Origin: JAFARE01 sp963777285
Lineage (GTDB): Bacteria > Chloroflexota > Dormibacteria > Aeolococcales > Aeolococcaceae
Assembly: GCA_963777285.1 (NCBI GenBank)
Contig: CAVZPR010000001.1
Span: forward strand, 1,178,001-1,242,000
Direction of reading: 5' to 3'
Length of the DNA: 64,000 nucleotides
Within the stretch, counting starts at the first letter, position 1, and each line of letters begins with the position of its first letter. A model generated the notes under the pieces. It was not told where the DNA came from. It did not search any database and was given only the letters and a program-made list of their open reading frames with translations. Made by a program: the position numbers and the translations under genes. Shown in pieces: positions 55,944 through 64,000 of this stretch.

Positions 55944-58884
55944 ATGCTCCGCGCTGTGACCAGCGCGCCGCCGCTCACGGCCGATCCCGGCCTCGAAGCA
56001 CGCCTCGACGCAGCCCAGCAGGAGGTCGTCGAGCATGGCGACGGCCCGTGCCTCGTGCTCGCGGGTCCGGGAAGCGGCAAGACCCGCGTCATCGTGGAGC
56101 GCTTCCTGCGGCTCGTGGACGGCGGCACGGGGGCGGAGGAGCAGCTGGTGCTGACGTACACGCGCAAGGCGGCAGACGAGATGCGCCTGCGCGCGGAGCA
56201 GGCGCACGGGACGTTCAGCGGCGACGCGCCGCTGACCAACTACCACTCCTTCGCGCACGGGCTGGTGCGCGCCTGGGGGTGGCTCGCAGGGATATCGCCG
56301 GTGTTCCGCATCGCCGACGCAGCAGAGCGATGGCTGCACGTCGAAGCGGTGCTCGACCAGCTGCGGCCGCGGACGCTCTGGAACCCGCTTCGCCCGCATG
56401 ACCTGATGGATCCACTGCTCGCGGTCATCGGGTACGCCAAGCAAGAGCTGGTGACGCCCGAGGCGTACGCTGAGTGGGCGCTGCGGCGGCGGGAGTCGTG
56501 CACGGATCCCGCGGAGCGGCTCTTGCTCGAACGCCACGCCGAGGTGGCGGCCGTCTACGAGCGCCTCGACGACCGCTACCGGCGTCTCGGTGTCTTCGAC
56601 CATGACGACTGCATCCTCTATGCGGAGCGGCTGCTGCGTGAGCAGCCCGCGGTGCAGCATGCCGTGGCTCAGCGCATCCGCTTCGTGATGGTCGACGAGT
56701 ACCAGGACACGAACTACGCGCAGGCGAAGCTGGTCGAAGCGCTGACCCAGGGCCACCGCAACATCCTCGTCGTGGCGGACGACGACCAGTCCATCTACAA
56801 GTTCCGCGGTGCCAGCCGCGCCAACCTGGACCGCTTCACGCGCGAGTTCCCGGACCACCGCAGCATCGTGCTCACGCGCAACTACCGCAGCACACCGCAG
56901 ATCGTGAACGCGTCGCGGCAGGTCATCGCCGGCGCGACGCCGGCGACACGCATAGCGAAGCAGCTGGTCGCGGCACGGGGCGACGGCCCGGCGGTCGCGG
57001 TGTGGGCTGCCGCCGACGGCCACGACGAGGCCACGGCGGTGGCGCGAAGCCTGCCGGCAGATGATCGACGCAGGCGAGCGCGCCGCGGACATCGCGTGGC
57101 TCTTCCGCCGGCACGTCGACATGCAGCCGGCCATGCAAGCGCTGCGCGCCGCAGGCGTCCCGTACCAGGTCAGTGGCGGCCGCGGCTTCTTCAACGAGCG
57201 CGAGGTCAAGGACCTCTTCGCGCTGCTGGCCGCCGCGGCCAATCCGCATGACACGCAGGCGGTGCTGCGCTGCCTCCACATGCCGGCCTGGCGCGTGCCG
57301 GGCCGGACGCGCGCGCGCCTCGCGGAAGCGGTGCACGAGCACGACGTGCCGCTGGCCGCGCTCGTCGCCGGCGACGGCTTGGCGTTGCCCGATGATGAGC
57401 TGCGCGCGGTGCGCAGCTGCGTTGACGACCTCACCGAGCTGCACGCGATGAGCGAGCGCGAGGATGTCCGCGACGTCTTCTTCGCCGCGCTGGAGTGCAG
57501 CGAGTTTCTCGGCATCCTGGACGAGCATCACGGCGCCGCGCGCCTGCAGATGGCCGCCAACCTGAACAAGTTCGGCGAGCTGCTCGAGGCGTTCGCCGAC
57601 TGGAGCGACGACCGCCGCGTCGCCACCGCGCTGCGCTACCTGCACGTGCTTCGCGACAGCCGCGAGGCGGACGAGCTGGCGCGCATCGACGCCATCGAAG
57701 ACGGCATCGTCCTGCTCACCGCGCACAGCGCCAAGGGCCTGGAGTGGCCGGTGGTGTTCGTCAGCCGCTGCACCGCCGAGGAGTGGACGGGTCGCGCGCG
57801 CGCCGCCCACGACCTCACGCTGCCCGACGAGCTGGTGCCCGAACCGCCACCACTCGGTGACGCGGCGATGGATGAAGAGCGGCGCCTCTTCTACGTCGCC
57901 GCCACGAGGGCGCGTGACCGCCTCGTGCTCACCTGGGCGCGCCGCTACGCCCGCACATTTCGCGACCAGACCTGCACCTCGTTTCTGGCCGAGGTGCTGG
58001 CCGGTGCGGCGCACCAGGCGGACATCCCGCCCGCAGCCGCGCGCCCGCGACGAACCCCCCGTGCATCGGGTGTCCCGTTGCCGCCCCGACCGTCGCTGGC
58101 CGTCTCGGACCTGCGCACCTTCCGCGAATGCCCTCGGCGCTTCGAGTACCGCAAGCTGTGGCACCTCCCGGTGCGCGATTCCGTGCAGAGCTGGTACGGC
58201 ACGCTCATCCACGAGGTGCTGCGCGCCGCCGCGGTGCAGCGCGGCGCCGGAGCCGACGTCGACGCGGACGCGATCGGCCGACTCTGGGACGACGCGTGGG
58301 AGCATTCGCGCGGGCCCAAGGGTGCGCATCCGGAGCTGCGTGCCTTCGGCGAGGACCAGCTGCGCCGCTACGTGGAGTCCGCGTCGTGGCGCGACGCGGC
58401 GATCGAAGCCGTCGAGCAGCGCGTGACGCTGCAGATGAACGGCGCGGAGATCGTGGGGCGCTTCGACCGGGTGGACCTGGCGCCGGGAGCGGCCCCGGTC
58501 GTTGTCGACTACAAGACCAGCCGCCCGCGCGGCGCCGAGGCCGCGAGGAACGACCTGCAGGTGCGCGCGTACGCGGTGGCGATGGCAGAGCGGGTGCGCC
58601 GCAGCGACGTGAGTGTCGAGCTGCACTACCTGCAGACCGGCGAGGTGGCACGCGTGGAGTTCGACGAGAAGTTCCTGAACAAGGCGCGCTATCAGCTGAG
58701 CGCCACCACCATGGAGCTGGTGGCCGCATGGAAGGCCGGCGACTTCCCCGCGCGCCCCTCGCGCTGGCAGTGCAGCCGGTGCGATTACCGCACGGTATGC
58801 GACGAGGGCCGCGACGCCGCCAGCGCACCTGACGTGCGTGACGGACCAAGCAGCGCAGCTGACGCCCGTATCAGCGGGAAATGA
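55944..58884 (+). CDS. UvrD/AddA-type helicase with C-terminal PD-(D/E)XK nuclease, one frameshift
   Basis: The helicase part has Walker A LAGPGSGKTRVIVERF, DEYQDTNYAQ, DDDQSIYKFRGA and LTRNYRST. At about 57054 the frame shifts by one base: ARSL is followed by RQMIDAGERAADIAWLF in the next frame. Then come GRGFFNEREVKDLFALL, TAHSAKGLEWPVVFV and VAATRARDRLVLTW. The C-terminal nuclease has TLIHEVL, VVDYKTSRP and an iron-sulfur-type cysteine set (ECPRRF, then CSRCDYRTVC), as in AddB-like proteins. The last residues run into a tandem repeat. It is a repair or recombination helicase-nuclease. The break may be a sequence error. Confidence 0.88.
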
Positions 58885-59107
58885 ACGCCGACCTTGACGG
58901 CGCGGCGGCGTTCAGGCCCGCTGAGACAAGGAAGCAAGCAGCGGAGCTGACGCCGTATCAGCGGGAAATGAACGCCGACCTTGACAGCGCGGCGGCGTTC
59001 AGGCCCGCTGAGACAAGGAAGCGAGCAGCGCAGGGAGGGAGCGCACTTGAGGTGCGTGACCGACCGAGCAGCAGAGCTGACGCCGTATCAGCGGGAAATG
59101 AACGCCG
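58831..59107. repeat. Tandem repeat of about 87 bases overlapping the nuclease C-terminus
   Basis: The core of about 25 bases starting TATCAGCGGGAAATGAACGC recurs at 58869, 58956 and 59086. Copies 1 and 2 are about 88 bases apart. The third is preceded by a 26-base segment that resembles the one before copy 1 (58831-58856 and 59049-59074). The helicase-nuclease stop lies inside the first copy; the rest of the repeat up to 59111 is non-coding. Confidence 0.85.
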
Positions 59108-59111
59108 CGGC

Positions 59112-59636
59112 TCAGGGGTGGAGGCGGAACTCGCGCCAAAACCCCTGCCCAATGGCCATCTCGTCACCCTCGACCTCGACGTCCTCGGGCAACTCCGTAC
59201 GCCAGGGCAGCATCAGGTCGAACACGATCTCCTGGATGGTCCAGAGGATGTCCATCACCTCGGTGATCTTCACCTGGCGCCGCGCCAGCGCGTCGTCCAC
59301 CGCGGACAATGCCTCGCGGTTGCCGGTCTTGCGCACTGCGCCGCGGGCGAAGGTGAATACCTTGCGCGCGCGCACGGCCACATCGGGCGGCACCTCTTTA
59401 ATTCCCTGCAGGTGCGTCTCCTCGCAAAGCTCGATGGCGCTGTCAACCCGCTCCACGAGCCGGCGCAGACGCGTCCGTTCCACGATCTCGCGGCGGTGCT
59501 GGCGCCGCGCGGCGTGCACTTCGCGCGTCGCGCTCTCGATCAGTAGCCCGGGGTCAGATGCTGCTTGTCGCTCAGGATCGGCAATCGACTGACTGGTCAC
59601 TACGGCCCTTAGCCTAGCCCCTCGATCCGTTGACAT
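59112..59636 (-). CDS. Hypothetical helical protein
   Basis: About 174 residues from the ATG at 59636 (MSTDRGARLRAVV). The frame extends a few codons upstream to a TTG at 59657, but ATG is preferred. It is mostly helical and charged (ERVDSAIELCEETHLQGIKEVPPDVAVRARKV, LARRQVKITEVMDILW) with a WTIQEIVFDLMLPW segment that might sit at a membrane surface. No domain is recognised. It is divergent from the LysR regulator. Confidence 0.6.
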   Translation of the reverse strand: MSTDRGARLRAVVTSQSIADPERQAASDPGLLIESATREVHAARRQHRREIVERTRLRRLVERVDSAIELCEETHLQGIKEVPPDVAVRARKVFTFARGAVRKTGNREALSAVDDALARRQVKITEVMDILWTIQEIVFDLMLPWRTELPEDVEVEGDEMAIGQGFWREFRLHP

Positions 59637-59665
59637 CAACAGCACATTTCGGCGCAAACTGATGC

Positions 59666-60577
59666 ATGGACCGCATCAATGCCGACCTGCTGCGGACCTT
59701 CCTCGAGGTGGCCCGCTCCGAGCATCTGGGCCGCGCGGCGGAGGTGCTCCAGGCCGACCAGTCGACCGTGTCGCGCAAGATCACGCGCCTCGAGGACGAG
59801 GTCGGGGTGCCGCTGTTCGAACGCATCGGGCGCAGCATCCGCCTCAGTCAGGCCGGCCGCCGCTTCGTGCCGCGTGCCGAACGCCTGCTCAACGACCTGC
59901 GCGATGCCGTGGCCGACGCCGAGGGGGCGGTGTCGGCGGAGACCGGCCAGGTGCACGTTGGCTTCCTGCACACCGTGGGCGCGCGCTGGCTCCCCGAACG
60001 CCTGGCCCGGTTCCTGCAGTCGTACCCCGGGGTCCGCTTCATCCTCGAGGAGGGCACCGCCGCCGAGGTCGTCAGCGGCGTCGTCGCCGGCGACTTCGAC
60101 ATCGGGATCCTGGGACCGCCGCCGAACATGTCCGACCTCGAGATCCACCCCCTCTTCCGCGAGCGCGTGGCAGCCGTGGTGCCCACCACGCACCGCCTCG
60201 TGGGCCGCACCTCGTGCACCCTCGAGGACCTCGCCGACGAGCCTCTGATCCTGCCCCGATCCCGCAGCGGCCTGCGCCGGGTCATCGACGACGCCTTCGC
60301 CGCGGCCGGGCTGACCACCCGCGTGGCGTACGAGGGCGACGACTTCTCCATCGTCCAGGGGCTCGTGGAGGCGGGCCTGGGGTCGACGCTCCTGCCCATG
60401 CCACTGCCGGCGCCGAGCACGCGAGTGCGGGTGATTCCGCTCCGCGACCCGCCCATCGCCCGCACCATGGCACTCATATGGGACCGGCGCCGCACCCTGC
60501 CGCCGGCGGCAGACCTCTTCGCCCGGCGCCTGCTGGCCGACGTCAGCGAGCCGTTCGACGGCCACGCCGGACCCTGA
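59666..60577 (+). CDS. LysR-family transcriptional regulator
   Basis: 303 residues. The N-terminal helix-turn-helix is LLRTFLEVARSEHLGRAAEVL with DQSTVSRKITRLE. The effector domain follows with VHVGFLHTVGARWLPERLARF, GDFDIGILGPPP, VPTTHRL and IVQGLVEAGLGSTLLP. The divergent neighbour (59112-59636) would be the classic target of such a regulator. The effector is unknown. The ATG at 59666 has no clear ribosome-binding site. Confidence 0.9.
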   Translation: MDRINADLLRTFLEVARSEHLGRAAEVLQADQSTVSRKITRLEDEVGVPLFERIGRSIRLSQAGRRFVPRAERLLNDLRDAVADAEGAVSAETGQVHVGFLHTVGARWLPERLARFLQSYPGVRFILEEGTAAEVVSGVVAGDFDIGILGPPPNMSDLEIHPLFRERVAAVVPTTHRLVGRTSCTLEDLADEPLILPRSRSGLRRVIDDAFAAAGLTTRVAYEGDDFSIVQGLVEAGLGSTLLPMPLPAPSTRVRVIPLRDPPIARTMALIWDRRRTLPPAADLFARRLLADVSEPFDGHAGP

Positions 60578-60611
60578 CCGGTGTGCCATCCGACCGTAGA
60601 CTGCCGGCGAG

Positions 60612-62231
60612 ATGACCGTCATCCTCCTGGTGCTCGCGGGCATTCTCGTCCTGGTCGGGATCGCCGCTGTGGCGACGTCCGCAGCTGCGGCACGCCGCGC
60701 CCCGGCGGGGGCCGAGCCACAGCAGCCGCCGGCTGAGGGGAGCGCCCGGGCTGCCGCGATCGTCGCGGACGCCCGTGCGGCCGCGCTGCGCGCTCGGGAA
60801 GCGGCGCTGGACGAGCTCAGCGCCCGCCGCGAGGCTGTCGACAGCCAGGAGGCACTCGCCGCGGAACGGGATCGCCACCTGCGGGAGCGGCGCCGGGCGT
60901 TCGACGACCGTCGCTTCGCGTACAAGAAGCGTCGCGAGGAGATCGAGGCGCGGCGGGCGGATGTCGACGCCGCACGCGCGCGGGCGGCCGAGGGGGTCGC
61001 CGCCGCCGCGGCGATCGACAGGAGCGCGGCGCGCGACGTCGTCCTGCAGCGGCTCGATGCGGAACTCGCCGGCGAGCACGCCGCCAGGGTGGAGGGCGCG
61101 GTCGCCGAGCTGGTGGGTGACGTCGACCGCAGCGCGTCGCTGCGCATCCACGAGGCCATCGAGCGGCAGGACGCATCGAACATCGACAGCGCGCCGCGGG
61201 TCGCACCCCTCGCGCTGGAGCGCCTCGACGAGCAGGCGCGCGAGCGCGTGCTCAACGCCCTTCGCGTGGTGGCCGACGAGACCGGCATGGAGCTCGGCGT
61301 CGATGACGAGAAGGGGCAGGCGACGCTGCGCGGCGTCGACCCCGTCGGGCGCGAGATCGCGCGGCAGGCGGCCCTCGAGGTGCTCGACCGTCGCGTGCAG
61401 GCCAACGATGTTCCGCCGCTGCTGCAGCGCGCACGCCGCGGCACCGAGCGGGCCATCCGTGACATCGGCGAGCGCGCACTGTGGCAGATGCAGATGCACG
61501 GCCGGCCCGAGCTCGCCGAGCTGATCGGCACCCTCCATTACCGCTTCTCGTACGGGCAGAACGCGCTGCTGCACTGTCAGGAGACCGGATACCTCTGCGG
61601 AGTGCTCGCCGCGGAGCTGGGCGTCGACCAGGCCACGGCGCGCGACGCGGGCATGCTGCACGACGTCGGCAAGGCGGTCGACCATGACGTCGAGGGCGTG
61701 CACGCGATCATCGGCGGGGAGCTCCTGCGCGTCCTCGGCGCGGACGCGGCGGTGGTGCACGCGGTGAAGGCGCACCACTTCGACGAGGAGCCGAGCACCG
61801 ACCTTGCGATGCTCACCATCTGCGCCGACGCCATCTCGGCGTCCCGCCCCGGCGCGCGGCGCGACACGCTGGCCGCATATCTCGCCCGTCTCGAGCAGCT
61901 GCAGGCGATCGCCACCCGGCACGCGGGCGTCGATCGCGCGTTTCCGCTGCAGGCCGGACGCGAGGTGCGCGTCTTCGTCAAGGCGTCGTCGGTCAAGGAC
62001 ACGGACATGCCGCCGCTGACCGCGGAGATCGCGCGCGAGATCGAGGCAGAGATGCAGTATCCCGGCGTGATCAAGGTCATGGTGATCCGCGAGAGCACGG
62101 CGACGGCCACGGCGCCCGCGCAGATCGCGCCGGTCCGCGACACCGGACATGACGGCAACGGCACCGCCGCAAACGGCGACAGCGGCGCGCACGACGGCGC
62201 CGCAGCTGCTCCGGACGCGCCCGACGTCTGA
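60612..62231 (+). CDS. rny: Ribonuclease Y with a degenerate KH domain
   Basis: 539 residues. RNase Y is a membrane-anchored endonuclease that starts mRNA decay. An N-terminal helix (VILLVLAGILVLVGIAAVA) is followed by a charged coiled coil, a KH-like stretch, and an HD domain with LHYRFSYGQNALLH, AGMLHDVGKAVDHD, VKAHHFDEEPSTDL and ISASRPGARRDTL. The C-terminus ends YPGVIKVMVIRESTA. The KH segment lacks the GRIIGREGRN loop typical of the family (it reads NALRVVADETGMELGVDDE), so RNA binding may be altered. Its product is convergent with the hydrolase gene. Confidence 0.9.
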   Translation: MTVILLVLAGILVLVGIAAVATSAAAARRAPAGAEPQQPPAEGSARAAAIVADARAAALRAREAALDELSARREAVDSQEALAAERDRHLRERRRAFDDRRFAYKKRREEIEARRADVDAARARAAEGVAAAAAIDRSAARDVVLQRLDAELAGEHAARVEGAVAELVGDVDRSASLRIHEAIERQDASNIDSAPRVAPLALERLDEQARERVLNALRVVADETGMELGVDDEKGQATLRGVDPVGREIARQAALEVLDRRVQANDVPPLLQRARRGTERAIRDIGERALWQMQMHGRPELAELIGTLHYRFSYGQNALLHCQETGYLCGVLAAELGVDQATARDAGMLHDVGKAVDHDVEGVHAIIGGELLRVLGADAAVVHAVKAHHFDEEPSTDLAMLTICADAISASRPGARRDTLAAYLARLEQLQAIATRHAGVDRAFPLQAGREVRVFVKASSVKDTDMPPLTAEIAREIEAEMQYPGVIKVMVIRESTATATAPAQIAPVRDTGHDGNGTAANGDSGAHDGAAAAPDAPDV

Positions 62232-62240
62232 CCCGATCCG

Positions 62241-63086
62241 TCAGGCCTCGCGGAGGAACTCGTGCACCACGCGCGCCGTCTCCTGGGGGCGCTCGTGGAA
62301 GAAGAGATGGCCGCAGCCGTCGAACCAGCGGGTGCGCGCGCCGGGTATCAGGGCCGCGAGCAGCCGCGCATTCTCCAGCGGCGTCACCGCATCGACGGTG
62401 CCGTGCATCACCAGCGCCGGCGCGCGCACCGCGCGGAGCTGCTCGGTGATGTCCGGTGCGCCCGCCATCGCGGCGAGTTGCGCCGCGAAGACCCGCGCAC
62501 GGACCGGGTGCGCTGCTCGCTGGCGCACCTGCGCCTCGATGAAGTCGGGATGCGTGCGCTGAAAGTGCGGCGAGTACAGCACGGTGCACGCGACCCGGTA
62601 CGCGTCCTCGGGGGTGCGTGCGCCCTTTCCGAGCAGCGCATCCGTGGCGCGCGGATCGGCCGGCACGGACTTGCGCCCCCCGGGCGCCGTGGCGGCGAGC
62701 ACGAGCCTGCGCACCCGCTGTGGATGCGTGACCATGAGCTGCTGCGCCACCGCACCACCCATCGACGCGCCGAGCACGTCGCCCTGCGCGGGCCCGGCGC
62801 CCGCCAGCACCGCCTCGGCGTCGTCGGCCAGCATCTGCATCGTCAGCTCGGCGTTCCCCGTGCCCGAGGCGCCGACGCCGCGCGGGTCGAACGTGAGCAC
62901 TCGATGGTGCGCCGCCAGATCCGGCACCAGAGGATCGAACACCGATGCGGCGGCCCCGAGCCCGGGGATCAGGAGCAGCGGCGCGGCACCGGCGTCGCCG
63001 TGCTCCCATGCCGCGAGGCGCACCCTGTCGCCGGCACGAACCTCCAGCTCGGTCGCAGCCACGGCGAGCCATCGTAGGACGGGCAT
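62241..63086 (-). CDS. Alpha/beta hydrolase
   Basis: About 281 residues. A nucleophile elbow GASMGGAVAQQLM holds the catalytic serine; PGLGAAASVFDPLV is the oxyanion region, HGTVDAVTP carries the aspartate and GCGHLFF the histidine. A lid region (TPEDAYRVACTVLYSPHF) follows. Substrates of this superfamily are very diverse, so the reaction is not predicted. The ATG at 63086 overlaps the divergent rsmE ATG at 63085; an in-frame GTG about 8 codons downstream is an alternative. Confidence 0.82.
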   Translation of the reverse strand: MPVLRWLAVAATELEVRAGDRVRLAAWEHGDAGAAPLLLIPGLGAAASVFDPLVPDLAAHHRVLTFDPRGVGASGTGNAELTMQMLADDAEAVLAGAGPAQGDVLGASMGGAVAQQLMVTHPQRVRRLVLAATAPGGRKSVPADPRATDALLGKGARTPEDAYRVACTVLYSPHFQRTHPDFIEAQVRQRAAHPVRARVFAAQLAAMAGAPDITEQLRAVRAPALVMHGTVDAVTPLENARLLAALIPGARTRWFDGCGHLFFHERPQETARVVHEFLREA

Positions 63087-63842
63087 GCCTCGCTTCTTCG
63101 TCGCCGCTGACCAGGTTGACGGCGGAGCCATCACGCTCAGAGGCGGCGCCGCGCGTCACCTCGCCAGGTCGCTGCGCGCCGCGCGCGGCGACCTCGTCGT
63201 CTTCGTCGAGGACGGTCGCATCGAGCACGGCGCCGCCGTTGACATCGTGGATCGCGAGGCGGACCGCGTCACGGCGAGCATCGTGTGGTCGCGACCGGTC
63301 ACCGGCGAACCCGGCGTGGACGTCCATGTCATTCAAGCCGTCCCCGCGCAGGGGATGGACCTCGCCGTCGAGACGCTCAGCATCGCCGGCGCTGTCGCGA
63401 TCCATCCCGTGACCACGGCCCGCACCGTGCCCAGGCTCGGCGGCGCAGAGGGGCGGCTCGAGCGCTGGCGCGCCATCGCTCGCGAGGCGGCGCAGCTGGC
63501 GGGGCGCGGTCGGGCGGCTGAGGTCTCCGAGCCGTGCCGGCTGGCCGGCGCGCTCGCGGCGCTGCCGCGCGAGTGCCGGATACTCGCGTGCATGCCGTCT
63601 GCCGACGCGCGTCCGCTCGTCGAGGTTGCTCTGCAGCGCGGCCGTCCCGTCGCGCTGGTGATCGGGCCGGAGGGCGGGCTGGAGCGGTCGATGAACAGAC
63701 GCTGAACGCGGCTCGCGCGGAGCGCGTCCACCTGGGGCCGCGCGTGGCCCCAAGCCGCCTCGCCGGGGCAACGGCCGTCACGCTGCTGCTGGCGTGCGCA
63801 GGCGAGCTCGGCGAGCCGCCTGCACCGCCGCCCGGGCCGTGA
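63085..63842 (+). CDS. rsmE: 16S rRNA m3U1498 methyltransferase RsmE, one frameshift near the end
   Basis: RsmE methylates U1498 of 16S rRNA with S-adenosylmethionine. The frame begins MPRFFVAADQVDGGAITLRG and includes ARHLARSLRAARGD, DVHVIQAVPAQGMDLAVETLS and RTVPRLGG. Near 63688 it breaks after IGPEGGLERS: the window frame stops at 63705, but the frame one base away gives DEQTLNAARAERVHLGP and the end of the SPOUT domain, with a stop at 63842. That stop overlaps the next GTG (GTGA), so the restored end is probably right. A base may be missing from the sequence. Confidence 0.85.
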
Positions 63843-64000
63843 CCGCGCCGGTCGACGCGCCGCTGCGCGTGGCGCTCACGTCGCTGGGCTGCAAGGTCAA
63901 CTTCGCCGAGATGGCCGACCTCGCCGGCGCGCTGGCTGCAGGCGGCTGCGACGTCGTGCCCGAGGACGAACCCGCCGACGTGAGGGTGTTGAACTCGTGC
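63839..64000 (+). CDS. MiaB/MtaB-type methylthiotransferase, N-terminus only
   Basis: From the GTG at 63839, 54 codons reach the window edge. The first residues, LRVALTSLGCKVNFAEMADLA, match the UPF0004 N-terminus of radical SAM methylthiotransferases, and the later cysteine in VRVLNSC is typical. LGCKVN favours MtaB, which thiomethylates t6A37 of tRNA. It overlaps the rsmE stop. The t6A link to the TsaC domain at 1.4-3.2 kb is notable but the genes are far apart. Confidence 0.8.
   Translation, partial: MTAPVDAPLRVALTSLGCKVNFAEMADLAGALAAGGCDVVPEDEPADVRVLNSC

Noticed and set aside
59630..59660. Promoter for the LysR gene based on TTGACA at 59630
   Set aside because: No acceptable -10 box lies at 16-18 bases spacing.

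Overview
The window is very GC-rich bacterial DNA carrying mostly housekeeping genes, packed tightly and mostly on the minus strand. The lineage is inferred, not proven. Two conserved blocks point to Terrabacteria: rpmE-prfA-prmC-tsaC-(glyA)-wecA-atpI, as in Actinobacteria and Firmicutes, and pth-mfd-mazG-ftsB-tRNA(Met)-tilS-ftsH, as in Firmicutes. ClpC, RNase Y, UPF0182, DegV/PlsY lipid genes and the absence of any outer-membrane gene fit a monoderm-type member such as Chloroflexota or Dormibacterota. Many genes are coupled by 4-base NTGA overlaps, and GTG, TTG and apparently CTG starts are used.

Layout: 1-6.4 kb is the translation/ATP synthase block, with TsaC and GlyA fused in one protein. 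6.5-9.3 kb holds a radical SAM protein, an HtrA-type protease and an unknown protein. 9.5-16.7 kb is envelope and lipid-oriented: an AI-2E transporter fused to a flippase-like domain, DegV, PlsY, an LpxL/PatA-like acyltransferase, a divergent GlpX and a lipoprotein. 16.8-26.7 kb holds pyrG, two metallo-beta-lactamase-fold proteins, an inactive HtrA-like protein, a GT39-like glycosyltransferase, UPF0182 and small unknowns. 26.7-36.1 kb holds uvrA, clpC, rpsA and, on the plus strand, a zinc ribbon, clpS and DUF2017. 36-38.2 kb holds a Flp pilin and a two-component system. 38.2-43.6 kb is a cofactor operon (DUF2520, panB, panC, panD, nadB, nadC) for pantothenate/CoA and NAD. 43.7-55 kb is ftsH, tilS, two CAU tRNAs, an ftsB-like gene, a secreted BNR-type protein, mazG, mfd, pth, ybeY and rpsU. 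55-64 kb holds a sirtuin, a UvrD-like helicase-nuclease, an unknown protein, a LysR regulator, RNase Y, an alpha/beta hydrolase, rsmE and the start of a methylthiotransferase gene (mtaB-like).

Four genes (panC, mfd, the helicase-nuclease and rsmE) are each broken by one single-base frame change. In panC, mfd and rsmE the restored frame reproduces the expected operon spacing, so sequence error is at least as likely as real decay.

Non-coding features of interest: a dispersed palindromic element near 18.6 kb and 30.5-30.7 kb with one compensatory base change, several tandem repeats, a structured segment upstream of uvrA and a hairpin just before the clpC ribosome-binding site. No CRISPR array, prophage, insertion sequence or clearly novel multi-gene system was seen.
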